This document shows, piece by piece, positions 42,290-54,125 of a stretch of DNA of 59,273 nucleotides. The stretch lies in NCBI GenBank assembly GCA_024648765.1, contig JABYQC010000001.1, positions 341,000 through 400,272 of the forward strand. Direction: 5' to 3'. Origin of the DNA: Candidatus Westeberhardia cardiocondylae (GTDB lineage Bacteria; Pseudomonadota; Gammaproteobacteria; Enterobacterales; Enterobacteriaceae). A program made the position numbers and the translations under genes. Every line of letters starts with the position of its first letter. Within the stretch, counting starts at the first letter, position 1. The notes under the pieces were generated by a model, which saw nothing but the letters and a program-made list of their open reading frames with translations, searched no databases and was not told the DNA's origin.

Positions 42290-44728
42290 ATGTTCAGTAA
42301 ATATAAAATTATAATAAACATTGTAATATCTGCAATAATATTTTTTTTTTCATGGAACATTCATGCAAAAACCCTTTCAACACCAACAATAAAAAATATT
42401 TATTTTCAAGGACTACAACATATTTCCATAGGAGAAGCTATTTTAAATGCATCAATAAAAATTGGAGAAAAAATAGATAAAAAAAAAATATCCCAAATCT
42501 TTCAATTACTATATTCTACGAAATATTTTAAAACAATAAAAATTTCATATAATACAAACACACTATTTATTGATGTTAAAGAATATCCAATAATCACAAA
42601 AATTGCATTTATTGGAAACAAAGAAATCACAAATAATACTTTACAAAAACACTTAAACCACCAAAACATAAAAATTGGAAAACTACTCAACGAAAATAAT
42701 TTATATAAAATAAAAAATAACATAAAAAAATTATACTATTCAATAGGAAAACATAATATAAGTATTGAAACAGTTATAACACATCTTCCGCATAACCATA
42801 TATATATACAATGGAAAATCAATGAAGGAGTATGGACAAAAATAAAAAATATTTACTTCATTGGTAACCAAAGTTTTCACTATAAGAAATTAATATCATA
42901 TTTTCAAAAAAAATCTACATACACTCTATTTCCTCCAAAAACATATAATATATACGACAAAAAAATTTTAATACACAATTTAAAATATTTACAAAGTTTT
43001 TATCTTAATAACGGATATATTAATTTCAAGATTAATAACATCAAAGAAAAATTAACAAATAACAAAGAATACATATCTATATGCATAAACATAACTGAAG
43101 GAAAACAATACAACATCTCTTATATACAATTATATTACAACAATATACCAAAACAATTATCAAAAACAATAAAAAAAACATTACAAATAAAAAAAAATAT
43201 ACCATATCATTATATTAGCATAAAAAATATTCAAAAAAAACTATCAGAATTGCTAAGCAATTACGGATATTTGTCTCCTCAAATAAATACAAAATTAAAA
43301 ATAAATCACATAAAAAATACAATAAATCCACATATTTTGGTTAATCTAGGAAATAAATTCTACGTTAATAAAATATTTTTGCAAGGAAATAAAAATACAA
43401 AGGATTCCATCATATTAAGAGAAATACAACAAGAAGAAGGAAAATATGTAAATATGCAATTAATTCACCAGGGAAAAAAAAATTTAAGTTATCTTGGTTA
43501 TTTTGATACTATCGCAATAAAAATACAACACATAAAAAATTCAAACAATTTAGTCAATATATTTTACCAAATACAAGAAAAAGATATGGGAATATTTAGA
43601 ACAGGATTAGGATATGATAAAAAAAACAAATTAAATTTTCAAATTAATATCGAAAAAAATAACTGGTTAGGAATTGGTAATACTATATTTTGGCAAGGTA
43701 AACAAAAAAAACAACAGTATTATTATGAACTTTCTTTAATACACCCCTATTACAAACAAAAAAAAAATATAATAAACTTTTATAACAAAATATTTTGTCA
43801 AAAACATATTAATACAAAAAAAACAAATTCACAAAAATATAATATACAAAATTATGGAACAGATATAATATGGAATTTTCCAATCAATACTCATAAACAT
43901 TATTTTAATGCACAACTAGAATATGATCATTATAATATACAATCACCAATATGTACCGATAAAAATAAAATTATATATACAAAAAATACCAAAAAAATTC
44001 AAAAACATTTTATACTCAACAATATATATCAAGATACTAATGATATATTATTAACTTTACATTGGAACTATAATAATTTAGATAATAATATATTTCCAAA
44101 AATAGGAAATGACAACCATATAATCGGTAAATTTTTAATGCCTATAGAAACATATAACTATAACAATATAATTTTTTCATCAAATAACTTTGTACCAATT
44201 TGGAAAAATATGCATTGGGTACTGATGGAAAAAATACAATTAGAATATTCAAAAATTACTCATTCAAAAAAAATACCATTTTACAATTGTAATAATATAG
44301 AAACACCTCACGAAATACGTTGTCTGTATAATCTCAATAAAGATGAAAATATTCTCTTTCCATATACAAAACATAATAATTATTACAATAAAAAAATTCA
44401 AAATACACACGATATAAAACAAAATATTTGGTTTACATCCAATAGTGAACTTATTATACCAACAGAGCTATTTTTACACAAAAAATATTCTAATATAATA
44501 AGATTCGCATTATTTTTCGATATACAAAAAATATGGAATATAAACTGGAAAAACACAATAAATAAAAAAAATATTATACATAATAATACCGTAAGAATAT
44601 CTTCGGGAATCGATATAAAATGGATATCACCATTTGGTCCTATAACATTTTCATATGGATATCCAATAAAAAAATGTTTGCATGATAAAATAGAAAAATT
44701 CCAATTTAGCATTGGTAAAACATGGTAA
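42290..44728 (+). CDS. bamA: Outer-membrane protein assembly factor BamA
   Basis: Omp85 protein that folds beta-barrels into the outer membrane. It has 812 residues (E. coli 810). Signal peptide with likely cleavage after NIHA (about residue 26). Five POTRA repeats follow to about residue 425 (for example GLQHISIGEAI, YFIGNQSFHYKKL, IFLQGNKNTKDSII), then the barrel with FRTGLGYD, ISPFGPITFSYG and the C-terminal FSIGKTW ending in the aromatic residue typical of outer-membrane proteins. Loops are Asn/Lys-rich and diverged. Confidence 0.96.
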   Translation: MFSKYKIIINIVISAIIFFFSWNIHAKTLSTPTIKNIYFQGLQHISIGEAILNASIKIGEKIDKKKISQIFQLLYSTKYFKTIKISYNTNTLFIDVKEYPIITKIAFIGNKEITNNTLQKHLNHQNIKIGKLLNENNLYKIKNNIKKLYYSIGKHNISIETVITHLPHNHIYIQWKINEGVWTKIKNIYFIGNQSFHYKKLISYFQKKSTYTLFPPKTYNIYDKKILIHNLKYLQSFYLNNGYINFKINNIKEKLTNNKEYISICINITEGKQYNISYIQLYYNNIPKQLSKTIKKTLQIKKNIPYHYISIKNIQKKLSELLSNYGYLSPQINTKLKINHIKNTINPHILVNLGNKFYVNKIFLQGNKNTKDSIILREIQQEEGKYVNMQLIHQGKKNLSYLGYFDTIAIKIQHIKNSNNLVNIFYQIQEKDMGIFRTGLGYDKKNKLNFQINIEKNNWLGIGNTIFWQGKQKKQQYYYELSLIHPYYKQKKNIINFYNKIFCQKHINTKKTNSQKYNIQNYGTDIIWNFPINTHKHYFNAQLEYDHYNIQSPICTDKNKIIYTKNTKKIQKHFILNNIYQDTNDILLTLHWNYNNLDNNIFPKIGNDNHIIGKFLMPIETYNYNNIIFSSNNFVPIWKNMHWVLMEKIQLEYSKITHSKKIPFYNCNNIETPHEIRCLYNLNKDENILFPYTKHNNYYNKKIQNTHDIKQNIWFTSNSELIIPTELFLHKKYSNIIRFALFFDIQKIWNINWKNTINKKNIIHNNTVRISSGIDIKWISPFGPITFSYGYPIKKCLHDKIEKFQFSIGKTW

Positions 44729-44821
44729 AAATATTACATAATATTAAATATGCAATATCAAAACATTACTTAAACACAACATATATTATATATACATTAA
44801 AAATTTATAGGAATAATAAAC

Positions 44822-45331
44822 GTGAAATCATATATTAAAATTTCTCTATTTTACTTAATAAAAATTATTCTTTTTCCTGATAACATACAGGCACAAGAAA
44901 ATATTGCTGTAGTCAATATTTATGATATTTTCCAAAAATCTTCCCAACAAAATATCATTGTACAAAAACTTACAAAAGAATTCCAACAGAGAATTACAGA
45001 ACTGCAAAATATGGAACAAGATTTACACAATCAAATGCAAAATTTTCAACATTCTAAGAAAAATATTAATATAAAAGAAAAAAAACACATAGAAACTTCT
45101 CTTAATAAAAAACAAGAAATATTAACAAAAAAAATAAAAATATTCGAACAAGAAAGTATAAAAAGACAAACTGAAGAAAAAAATAAATTTTTACAATATA
45201 TTAATAAAATAATACAAAATATTGCTATAAAAAATAATTTTGATATTATCATAGAATCTAACGCAATTGTCTATACAAACCAAAAAATAAAAAATATCAC
45301 TAACGAAGTCTTACAAATAATCAATAAATAA
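44822..45331 (+). CDS. skp: Periplasmic chaperone Skp (OmpH)
   Basis: Trimeric 'jellyfish' chaperone escorting outer-membrane proteins to BamA. It has 169 residues (E. coli 161). GTG start with an upstream AGGAA. The signal peptide ends near NIQAQ. IAVVNIYDIFQKS opens the mature part, followed by long Lys/Gln-rich coiled-coil helices and the C-terminal FDIIIESNAIVY strand. It lies 93 bases after bamA as in E. coli. lpxD should follow but is absent. Confidence 0.94.
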   Translation: MKSYIKISLFYLIKIILFPDNIQAQENIAVVNIYDIFQKSSQQNIIVQKLTKEFQQRITELQNMEQDLHNQMQNFQHSKKNINIKEKKHIETSLNKKQEILTKKIKIFEQESIKRQTEEKNKFLQYINKIIQNIAIKNNFDIIIESNAIVYTNQKIKNITNEVLQIINK

Positions 45332-45465
45332 TACAAAATACAAATTACATTAACATATATAATGAAAGCAATAATTACAAACAATAAAATATCACACAAC
45401 ACCATACCTACAATACTTTTAAATAATATAACCTAACATAAAATATTGAAAATACAATACATACT

Positions 45466-45918
45466 GTGAATAATAACTCTGAAAACTTACACATTCAAGA
45501 TATACTAAAAATTTTACCACATAGATTTCCATTCTTATTAATAGATCGCATATTAAATATTAATCCAGGAAAATCTTTATCTGCTCTTAAAAATATATCT
45601 TATAATGAACCTTATTTCCAAGGACATTTTCCTGAAAAACCAATGTTTCCTGGAGTATTAATTATAGAATCTATCGCACAAGCCACTGGAATATTAATAT
45701 TTAATAATATTGAAAAATCATTACATAAAGCAAATTACTATCTTGTAGCAATAAAACAAGCTTATTTTAAATATCCAGTATATCCTGGAGATCAAATGAT
45801 GCTACAAATTGAACTTATTAAACAAAAAAAAGAAATCTTTAAATTTAAAGGAATTGCTACAGTAAAAAATAAAATAGCCTGCAAAACATTAATAATTTGT
45901 GCAAAAAAACACCAATAA
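45466..45918 (+). CDS. fabZ: 3-hydroxyacyl-ACP dehydratase FabZ
   Basis: Dehydration step of type II fatty-acid elongation. The 150 residues match E. coli (151). GTG start. ILKILPHRFPFLLIDRI, the catalytic His in QGHFPEKPMFPG and the catalytic Glu in LIIESIAQATG are intact. In E. coli it lies within lpxD-fabZ-lpxA-lpxB-rnhB-dnaE; here all four partners have vanished and fabZ sits directly between skp and dnaE. Confidence 0.97.
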   Translation: MNNNSENLHIQDILKILPHRFPFLLIDRILNINPGKSLSALKNISYNEPYFQGHFPEKPMFPGVLIIESIAQATGILIFNNIEKSLHKANYYLVAIKQAYFKYPVYPGDQMMLQIELIKQKKEIFKFKGIATVKNKIACKTLIICAKKHQ

Positions 45919-46113
45919 AAAACATATCAATATTCTATATACTTTAAAAATTAAACTTTTTAAATAATAAAAAATATATTTTTGTTCATCACATCTAAAA
46001 ACATATAACATATGATGTATAACAAATATATTATGAATAAATATCATATTTATTATAATAATTTAAATAAAACAACAAAAAAATATATATATTAAAATAA
46101 CTATAAATATAAC

Positions 46114-49100
46114 ATGATACCAAAATTTATACATTTAAACATACACAGTGATTACTCTATAAAAGATGGATTAATCAAAATTAATACACTACTACATAAT
46201 GCTAAAAGATTAAAAATGCCTGCTATAGCTTTAACTGATCACATGAATTTATTCGGATTAATTAAATTTTACAATCTTGCTTATCAAAATGGTATTAAGC
46301 CAATTATTGGCATAGATATGACAATAAAATTCCAAAAAACAACTAATGAATTTGCAAAAATGACAGCTTTAGCAACAAATAATGTAGGATATCAAAATTT
46401 AATTACATTATTATCTCTATCATATAAAAATGGATACAATATCATCGGACCATATATAGATATGGAATATTTAAAAAAATATAATACAGGAATTATTTTA
46501 CTATCAGGAGGAATACATGGAGATATTGGAAAATTTTTAATAAAAAAAGATACATCAAAAATAAACAATAGAATAGACATTTATAAAAAATATTTTCCAA
46601 ATAGATACTATATAGAATTAACAAGAACAGATCGCACATATGAAGAAAACTATATCCATTCTGTAATGCAAATAGCAATAACCAATAAAATCCCTGTGGT
46701 AGCCACAAACGACGTTAGATTCCTCAAAAAGGAAGATTTTTATGCACATGAAATACGCGTAGCCATTCAAAATGGAAAAAAAATAAACGAAAAAAATCAA
46801 CAAAAACTTTATAGTACTCAACAATACATGCGTAGCACAGAAGAAATGTGTAAACTATTTTCTGATATACCATCAGCATTAATAAATAGCGTTAAAATTG
46901 CTGAAAAATGTAATGTTACCATTAAATTGCACCAAAATGCATTTCCAAAATTCCCTACAGGAAATATTTCTAATAAAAAATATCTCATACAAATAGCAAA
47001 TAAAGGACTAAAAAAAAGACTAAAAAATATTTATAAAGATGAAAATATAAGAAAAAAAAATCAATCTATTTATGCAAAGAGACTAAAAAACGAACTGGAT
47101 ATAGTAAATTGTATGAATTTATCCAGTTACTTCCTTATTGTTACAGAATTTATACAATGGGCTAAAAAAAATAACATTCCTGTAGGTCCTGGTAGAGGAT
47201 CAGGAGCTGGTTCACTTGTAGCATACGCATTAGGAATCACAGAATTAAATCCAATAAAATTTAACTTATTATTTGAAAGATTTTTAAATCCTGAAAGAAC
47301 ATATATGCCAGATTTAGATATTGATTTTTGTATGAAAAAAAGAGATTTAGTCATTAAACATGTCATGCACACCTATGGAAAAAATACAGTTTCACATATT
47401 ATTACTTTTGGAACTATGACAGCTAAAGCAGTAATTCGAGATGTAGGTAGAACACTTGGTTATCCATACAACTTCGTAGATCAAATAGCAAAATTAATAC
47501 CATTCGATCCAGGAATAACATTAAAAAAATCATTAAAAATAAATCCAATATTAGACAAAAAATACCAAAATGATCCAGAAATACAAAGAATCATAAATAT
47601 ATCTATAAAATTAGAAGGAATTATTAAAAATGTTGGAAAACATGCTGGTGGAATAGTAATAGCACCAACAGATATTACAAATTTTATGCCATTATATTGC
47701 GATTCTGAAGGAAATAATACTGTAACTCAATTTGATAAATATGATATAGAATATCTAGGATTAGTAAAATTTGATTTTCTTGGACTCAGGACATTAACTA
47801 TTATTGATAAAACATTAAAATTAATTAACCAACAAAAAAAACAACAAAATATCATTAAAATCAACGAAATTTCTTTAAAAGACAAGAAAACATTCAAAAC
47901 ACTAAAAAAAGCAGAAACTACAGCAATATTTCAACTAGAATCACATGGAATAAAAAACATAATAAAAAAATTAAAACCAGATTGTTTTGAAGACATCATT
48001 GCGCTCATTGCATTATTTCGACCAGGACCCCTACAATCAGGAATGGTAAAAAATTTTATTAATAGAAAAAACAAAAAAGAAAATATTATTTACTTACATA
48101 ATACATTAAATAAATATAATTCACTAAAATCTATTCTCAAAACAACTTATGGAATTATTTTATACCAAGAACAAGTTATGCAAATAGCACAAATATTAGC
48201 AGGTTACACACTAAAAAATGCAGATATCTTGCGTTATGCAATGGCAAAAAAAAATCCAGAAGAAATGAAAAAACAACGTATCATATTTAATCAAGGTACA
48301 AAAAAAATGGGCATTAATCATGAACTATCAACAAAAATTTTTAATTTAATAGAAAAATTTTCAGGATACGGATTTAATAAATCACACTCTGCAGCTTATG
48401 CGTTATTATCATATCAAACACTCTGGTTAAAAACACATTATTCAGCAGAATTTATGGCAGCTACAATGAACGCAGATATAGATAACATCGATAAAATAGT
48501 AATATGGATACATGAATGTCTAAGACTAGGAATAAAAATACTCCCTCCAAATATTAACAATAGTCAATATTATTTTGTAGTCAACGAAAAAAAAGAAATA
48601 ATTTACGGCATGGGCGCAATAAAAGGTATTGGAAAAAAAACCATTCAAACCATTCTTGAAGAAAGAAATAAAAATGGAAAATTTTTAGAATTATTTGATT
48701 TATTTTCAAGAACAAATTTTAATATTATGAATAAAAAAATATTAGAAAAGTTCATTATGTCTGGAACATTAGATAATTTTGGAATACATCGATCAGCGTT
48801 AATGTATTCCATAGAAAATCTTATATATACTATCAACCAACATAAAAAAAATAAAATTATTGGACAATTAGATATATTCGATACAACAAAATCTATAATA
48901 TCAAAATTAATAAAGAAAAATAATAAAAATATTTTTCCATGGACACAACAAATTATCTTAGAAAATGAAAGAAAATCTCTTGGAATTTATTTCAGTGGTC
49001 ATCCTATTGAACAATTTTTACAAGAAATACAAAATTATCAAATACAGATAACACCAATTAAACATATACTATTATCTACCATTAATTATCAAGAAAATTG

Positions 49101-49599
49101 CAATATTGTAGGAATAATTACATCAATAAAAATTATAACAACAAAACACAAAAATAACCTTGGATTCATCATAATATATGACAATTCCGAAAAAATAGAA
49201 ATAATAATTTCCAATGAAATTATAGAAAAATATCCGCATCTATTAAAAAAACATGTTATTTTATTTGTTCAAGGAAAAATGAAAATAAATAAATTCAACA
49301 AAAAATTTCAAATAATTGCTAAAAAAATTATGGATATTACACAAATCCGTGAAAAATATGCAAAAAAACTAACAATTTTATTAAACAAAAAACAAATAAA
49401 TTACACATTCATAAATAATATAAAAAAAATATTAAAAAAATTTCAACCCGGTACAATACCTGTATATATATATTATGATATAAAAGATACAACAAAAATA
49501 TTTCAAACAAATCAAAATATAAAAATTACACCACATAATACTCTAATAAATCAACTATGTATGCTTATTGGAAAAGATAAAATAAAATTAGAAAAATAA
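46114..49599 (+). CDS. dnaE: DNA polymerase III alpha subunit
   Basis: Replicative polymerase. The 1161 residues equal the E. coli length (1160). N-terminal PHP domain ([15 protein letters not shown]), palm acids in [13 protein letters not shown] (about 400) and [50 protein letters not shown], then helix-hairpin-helix and OB-fold with a diverged C-terminus. Its proofreading partner DnaQ is not in the window. The short PolA and tau-less DnaX elsewhere here mean replication rests heavily on this gene. Confidence 0.97.
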   Translation: MIPKFIHLNIHSDYSIKDGLIKINTLLHNAKRLKMPAIALTDHMNLFGLIKFYNLAYQNGIKPIIGIDMTIKFQKTTNEFAKMTALATNNVGYQNLITLLSLSYKNGYNIIGPYIDMEYLKKYNTGIILLSGGIHGDIGKFLIKKDTSKINNRIDIYKKYFPNRYYIELTRTDRTYEENYIHSVMQIAITNKIPVVATNDVRFLKKEDFYAHEIRVAIQNGKKINEKNQQKLYSTQQYMRSTEEMCKLFSDIPSALINSVKIAEKCNVTIKLHQNAFPKFPTGNISNKKYLIQIANKGLKKRLKNIYKDENIRKKNQSIYAKRLKNELDIVNCMNLSSYFLIVTEFIQWAKKNNIPVGPGRGSGAGSLVAYALGITELNPIKFNLLFERFLNPERTYMPDLDIDFCMKKRDLVIKHVMHTYGKNTVSHIITFGTMTAKAVIRDVGRTLGYPYNFVDQIAKLIPFDPGITLKKSLKINPILDKKYQNDPEIQRIINISIKLEGIIKNVGKHAGGIVIAPTDITNFMPLYCDSEGNNTVTQFDKYDIEYLGLVKFDFLGLRTLTIIDKTLKLINQQKKQQNIIKINEISLKDKKTFKTLKKAETTAIFQLESHGIKNIIKKLKPDCFEDIIALIALFRPGPLQSGMVKNFINRKNKKENIIYLHNTLNKYNSLKSILKTTYGIILYQEQVMQIAQILAGYTLKNADILRYAMAKKNPEEMKKQRIIFNQGTKKMGINHELSTKIFNLIEKFSGYGFNKSHSAAYALLSYQTLWLKTHYSAEFMAATMNADIDNIDKIVIWIHECLRLGIKILPPNINNSQYYFVVNEKKEIIYGMGAIKGIGKKTIQTILEERNKNGKFLELFDLFSRTNFNIMNKKILEKFIMSGTLDNFGIHRSALMYSIENLIYTINQHKKNKIIGQLDIFDTTKSIISKLIKKNNKNIFPWTQQIILENERKSLGIYFSGHPIEQFLQEIQNYQIQITPIKHILLSTINYQENCNIVGIITSIKIITTKHKNNLGFIIIYDNSEKIEIIISNEIIEKYPHLLKKHVILFVQGKMKINKFNKKFQIIAKKIMDITQIREKYAKKLTILLNKKQINYTFINNIKKILKKFQPGTIPVYIYYDIKDTTKIFQTNQNIKITPHNTLINQLCMLIGKDKIKLEK

Positions 49600-49613
49600 T
49601 TACAAAAAATTTT

Positions 49614-50573
49614 ATGAATTCATATTATCTAGATTTTGAAAAACCCCTAGAAAAAATAGAAAAAAAAATACAATATCTTCTTACGATAAACTCAAAACAA
49701 AAAATATACCATAACAACCTAAATAAAAAAATCCAAAAATTAAAAAAAAAATATAAAAAAACTACATATAAAATATTTTCCCAATTAAATTCTTGGCAAA
49801 TAGTACAATTAGCTAGACATCCAATGAGACCATATACCTTAGATTATATCTCAAATATATTTACCAATTTTGATGAATTATCAGGCGATCGTATTTGTTA
49901 TGATGACAAAGCAATAATCGGTGGTATTGCATTACTTAATACACAACCAGTAATAATTATTGGACATCAAAAAGGAAGAAACATAAAGGAAAAAATTCAA
50001 AGAAATTTTGGAATGCCGGTACCAGAAGGACATAGAAAAGCATTAAGACTAATGCAACTGGCAGATCAATTTAATATCCCATTACTTACATTTATCGATA
50101 CACCAGGAGCATATCCTGGAATAGCAGCAGAAAATAAAGGACAAGCTGCAGCAATCGCAAAAAATTTACAAGAAATGCCAAATTTAAAAATTCCAATTAT
50201 TTGTACAATTATCGGTGAAGGAGGGTCTGGAGGAGCATTAGCAATTGGAGTAGGAGATAAAATTAACATGCTAGAGTATAGTATATATTCCGTAATTTCT
50301 CCAGAAGGTTTCGCATCAATTCTATGGAATGATATTAAAAAATCCCCTATAGCTGCAAAAGAAATGAAAATCACTGCAAAAAAACTTAAAAAACTTAATC
50401 TTATTGATACAATAATATTGGAACCACTAGGAGGAGCACATAGAAACATTAAGGAAATTTCTTCATCAATAAAAAAACAGCTATTAAGTGACTTAAAAAA
50501 ATTAAATTTTTTAAATAAAAGAGAATTACTCAAAAGAAGATACAATCGTCTAATGCATTATGGAAATCTGTAA
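49614..50573 (+). CDS. accA: Acetyl-CoA carboxylase carboxyltransferase subunit alpha
   Basis: With AccD forms the carboxyltransferase that makes malonyl-CoA. The 319 residues equal the E. coli length. [65 protein letters not shown] and PLGGAHRN are conserved. It begins 14 bases after dnaE, as in E. coli. Confidence 0.97.
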   Translation: MNSYYLDFEKPLEKIEKKIQYLLTINSKQKIYHNNLNKKIQKLKKKYKKTTYKIFSQLNSWQIVQLARHPMRPYTLDYISNIFTNFDELSGDRICYDDKAIIGGIALLNTQPVIIIGHQKGRNIKEKIQRNFGMPVPEGHRKALRLMQLADQFNIPLLTFIDTPGAYPGIAAENKGQAAAIAKNLQEMPNLKIPIICTIIGEGGSGGALAIGVGDKINMLEYSIYSVISPEGFASILWNDIKKSPIAAKEMKITAKKLKKLNLIDTIILEPLGGAHRNIKEISSSIKKQLLSDLKKLNFLNKRELLKRRYNRLMHYGNL

Positions 50574-50702
50574 AAAATAACATCATATTAATGAATACAT
50601 AATAATAACTAATATCTAAAATATATAAAAAAAAATTAATTATATATTTTGCTAATACACATCATAATAATACACCAAATAAAAAAATCACAAAAAGTTA
50701 CT

Positions 50703-52232
50703 ATGACACAAAACAAAGATATAAATATTATAACTAAAAAACTTGTATCAAATATTCTCCAATACAAAAAAATATTATTAGCATTTAGCGGTGGAATAGA
50801 TTCCACAGTATTATTAGATATACTACACAAAATAAAAATCAACCAATATTATACAATGCAAAATTTTTCATTACGAGCTATTCATATAAATCATGGAATA
50901 AATGAAAATGCTAATAACTGGGAAAATCATTGCATTCAAGAATGCTACAAAAGAAACATACCAATAAAAACTACTAAAATACATAACAATACTTATTCTA
51001 CAAAAAAAAATCTTGAAGAAACTATGCGAATTGCAAGATATAAAATATTAACAAGTAATTTACTCAAAAATGAAGTATTATTTACTGCTCAACATCAAGA
51101 TGATCAAGTTGAAACATGTTTATTAGCATTAAAAAGAGGTAGTGGGCCAAATGGATTAAAATCTATGTTACCAAAAACTATTCTTTTTAAAAAATATCTT
51201 TTAGTACGACCATTACTACGTTATTCTCAACAAGCACTACAAAAATATGCTATAGATAAAAAACTCCACTGGATAGAAGATAGCAGCAATAAAAACATAA
51301 AATTTGATAGAAATTTTTTACGTTTACAAGTATTACCAATAATACAAACAAGATGGCCATGGTTCTCAAATTCTGTAGAAAGAACTACAAAATTATGTGC
51401 AGAACAAGAAAAATTATTAGACGAATTATTACAAAATACATTAACAAAAATAATACAACTAGATGGTTCATTAAAATTCACAAAATTGATAACCATAAGT
51501 ACTATTCAAAGAACAGCAATATTAAAAAGATGGATAAAACAGTATTCCTATATACCATCATACCAACAATTACAACAATTGTGGAAAGATGTAGTTATAA
51601 GCAGACAAGACGCTACACCAAAATTCCAATTGGGAAATCACTTTCTATGCCGTTTTCAAGATAAACTATACATTATTCCAAGCAAACAAATAAATCAAAA
51701 AACAAACAATATTACTATTCCTTGGAAAAATACCAAAAAAATACTAACTTTACCTCAAAATCTAGGAACTATCTTCCGTTATTCCATACAACACAATCAT
51801 ATCAAAAAAATACAAAAATATAATTTATTTAACAATTATTACAATTTTTCAATAAAAACACGAAATATATTAAAAAAATTCAATATTTTAGTACAACAAA
51901 AACATTCAAAAAATATTAAAATCATTAAAGAAATAAATAAAAACAACATTTCCACAAATATAGTTAGAAAACCACGAAAATATGAAAAAGTTTCTATACA
52001 ATTTATATATTCTAAAAATTTCATATATATAAATAATCAAAAACATAAAACATCATTACAAAAAATATTTAAAACATCATCCATACCACCATGGGAAAGA
52101 AAAAATATACCATTACTATTTTATAATAATAAATTAATATCCGCTATTGGAATATTTACCACTAAAGAAGGAAATCCAAAAAATAAACAATGTTTATTAT
52201 ATTGGAGAATCCAAAAAAAAATTTTCATTTAA
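50703..52232 (+). CDS. tilS: tRNA(Ile)-lysidine synthetase with extended C-terminal part
   Basis: Makes lysidine-34 in tRNA-Ile(CAU) so that AUA is read as Ile; AUA is very frequent in this genome. The ATG at 50703 (MTQNKDINII) is preferred; an in-frame ATG at 50649 lies 18 codons upstream. About 509 residues against 432 in E. coli. The PP-loop LLAFSGGIDSTVLL, TAQHQDDQVETCLLALKRGSGPNGL and SSNKNIKFDRNFLR are intact. The extra length lies mainly in the Lys/Asn-rich region between about 370 and 450, ahead of the conserved terminal PPWERKNIPLLFYN. Confidence 0.95.
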   Translation: MTQNKDINIITKKLVSNILQYKKILLAFSGGIDSTVLLDILHKIKINQYYTMQNFSLRAIHINHGINENANNWENHCIQECYKRNIPIKTTKIHNNTYSTKKNLEETMRIARYKILTSNLLKNEVLFTAQHQDDQVETCLLALKRGSGPNGLKSMLPKTILFKKYLLVRPLLRYSQQALQKYAIDKKLHWIEDSSNKNIKFDRNFLRLQVLPIIQTRWPWFSNSVERTTKLCAEQEKLLDELLQNTLTKIIQLDGSLKFTKLITISTIQRTAILKRWIKQYSYIPSYQQLQQLWKDVVISRQDATPKFQLGNHFLCRFQDKLYIIPSKQINQKTNNITIPWKNTKKILTLPQNLGTIFRYSIQHNHIKKIQKYNLFNNYYNFSIKTRNILKKFNILVQQKHSKNIKIIKEINKNNISTNIVRKPRKYEKVSIQFIYSKNFIYINNQKHKTSLQKIFKTSSIPPWERKNIPLLFYNNKLISAIGIFTTKEGNPKNKQCLLYWRIQKKIFI

Positions 52233-52403
52233 AACTTTATTCAAACAACATAAAATCTTACATGTTAAAATATAAAATATCACAAATAACATTAACACTA
52301 TCATTAAATAATTTAGACAATATATAAAACAAAAATATACAATATAAAAAATATACAAAATATTTATCATTTTTACAATTTATAAAAAAGTTATATCAAA
52401 TAT

Positions 52404-54125
52404 TTATAATTTTTTTAACAAAAAATCTAGTACACAAGATTTATTAACTAATTCACTATTTCTATTTTTCCTATTTCTATATTCAACATTACCAAAATTC
52501 AAATAACGATCTCCAACAATAATAATATGGGGTACACCGAGTAAATCAATGTCAGTAAACATAATGCCCGGACTTTCTCCTCTATCATCAAACAAAACGT
52601 CAACTTTTTGTTTTTCTAATTGATAATAAAGCATTTCAGAAACTTCTTTTACTTGCACAGATTGTGTAATATTAATCGCTATAATAGCAACATCAAATGG
52701 AGATAAAATACTAGGCCACAAAATTCCATATTTATCATAATTTTGTTCTATAACAACTGCTACTAATCGAGTAATACCAAAACCATAACACCCCATATTA
52801 ATAAAATCTTTAATGCCACATCTTCCTAAAAAACTTTCTCCCATCATTTTAGAATATTTCACACCCAACTGAAAAATATGTGCAACTTCAATATAATCTG
52901 GTAATTTAAATGTATTGATACTTTTCTTACAATCTGTATGAAAACAACATTTCAAATTAAATTTCTTTGCTAATGAAAATTGAAAACATAATTTTTTCTG
53001 TAAAATTATATTTATAAAAATAACATATTTGTAAAAATTTTTTTTTATAATATCATAAATATCATTATCTATAATAATTGGTATGGAGGTATTTATTAAA
53101 CTAAATAAATTTTTTTTAGAATTTTGAAATATATAAGATATATCTGCATCATTAGCAAATATTAAAGAAGTCTTAACATTCAACAATTTTTCTACCTTAT
53201 TTATATCTAATACATGATCACCTCGTAACATTAATGCTATAAAAGAGCAAAAATCACTTTTTTCGGAAGTACGTAATATAAAAACTTTTACGATATTCTG
53301 TAACGAAGAAAAAAACTTTTCATCCACTTCATTAGAATAAAAAAAATTAAAAAAACTTTTTAAGAAAACACATTTAGAAATATCTTGGCAATTATTTAAT
53401 TGAAAAAATAAAATATTCAATTTTTGCATATTACTATTCAAAAATACTGCATCATGAGAAAATACAGTATCATGATGCTGTGAAATAATTGCTTGAAATT
53501 CATGAGAAATTTTCCCTCCCATAAATCCAGAATGCACACGTTTTACACAAAATTTTAACCCAATTTTATTTAATATTTTTTCATACATATGATACATATC
53601 ATAATATGTTGTTTCAAGAGATTTCTCTGTAATATGAAAAGAATAAGAATCTTTCATGAGAAATTCTCTAGATCGTATAACACCATATTTGGGGCGAAAT
53701 TCATCACGAAACTTATTTTGAATTTGATAAAAATGCATAGGAAATACCTTATAAGAAAACATCTCACGATGAATAATATGGGTAATAACTTCTTCGTGAG
53801 TAGGTCCTAATACTAATTTCTTCGCACCACGACAAGAACATTTAAAGAATTCCATATCATATTGTAATAAACGACCACTTTTTTCCCATAATGTCTGTGG
53901 TTGCATAATAGGCAATAAAATTTCAATAGCACCAATATCATTCATTGCATGACGTAAAATATTTTCTACTTTACGTAAAACACGCAAGCCAATAGGAAGC
54001 CATGCATACAACCCAGAAGATAATTTTCTAATCATACCTGCACGCAACATTAAATTATGACTAATTGCATGCACATTCGATGAAACCTTTTTAGTAGTAA
54101 ATAAAGGATATTGACTGGTACGCAT
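52404..54125 (-). CDS. proS: Prolyl-tRNA synthetase with eroded editing domain
   Basis: Class II synthetase for tRNA-Pro. The 573 residues equal the E. coli length (572). The catalytic core is well kept: LRAGMIRKLSSGLYAWLP, GPTHEEVITHI, FRDEFRPKYGVIRSREFLMKD, GCYGFGITRLVA, EQNYDKYGILWP, and the anticodon domain with DDRGESPGIMFTD. The inserted Ala-tRNA(Pro) editing domain (about 224-407) keeps the length, Lys280 and LRGDH, but the GSLGPV segment and the GANxxxxH motif are lost (around 370-377 it reads FINIILQK). It is on the minus strand after tilS, as in E. coli. Confidence 0.95.
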   Translation of the reverse strand: MRTSQYPLFTTKKVSSNVHAISHNLMLRAGMIRKLSSGLYAWLPIGLRVLRKVENILRHAMNDIGAIEILLPIMQPQTLWEKSGRLLQYDMEFFKCSCRGAKKLVLGPTHEEVITHIIHREMFSYKVFPMHFYQIQNKFRDEFRPKYGVIRSREFLMKDSYSFHITEKSLETTYYDMYHMYEKILNKIGLKFCVKRVHSGFMGGKISHEFQAIISQHHDTVFSHDAVFLNSNMQKLNILFFQLNNCQDISKCVFLKSFFNFFYSNEVDEKFFSSLQNIVKVFILRTSEKSDFCSFIALMLRGDHVLDINKVEKLLNVKTSLIFANDADISYIFQNSKKNLFSLINTSIPIIIDNDIYDIIKKNFYKYVIFINIILQKKLCFQFSLAKKFNLKCCFHTDCKKSINTFKLPDYIEVAHIFQLGVKYSKMMGESFLGRCGIKDFINMGCYGFGITRLVAVVIEQNYDKYGILWPSILSPFDVAIIAINITQSVQVKEVSEMLYYQLEKQKVDVLFDDRGESPGIMFTDIDLLGVPHIIIVGDRYLNFGNVEYRNRKNRNSELVNKSCVLDFLLKKL

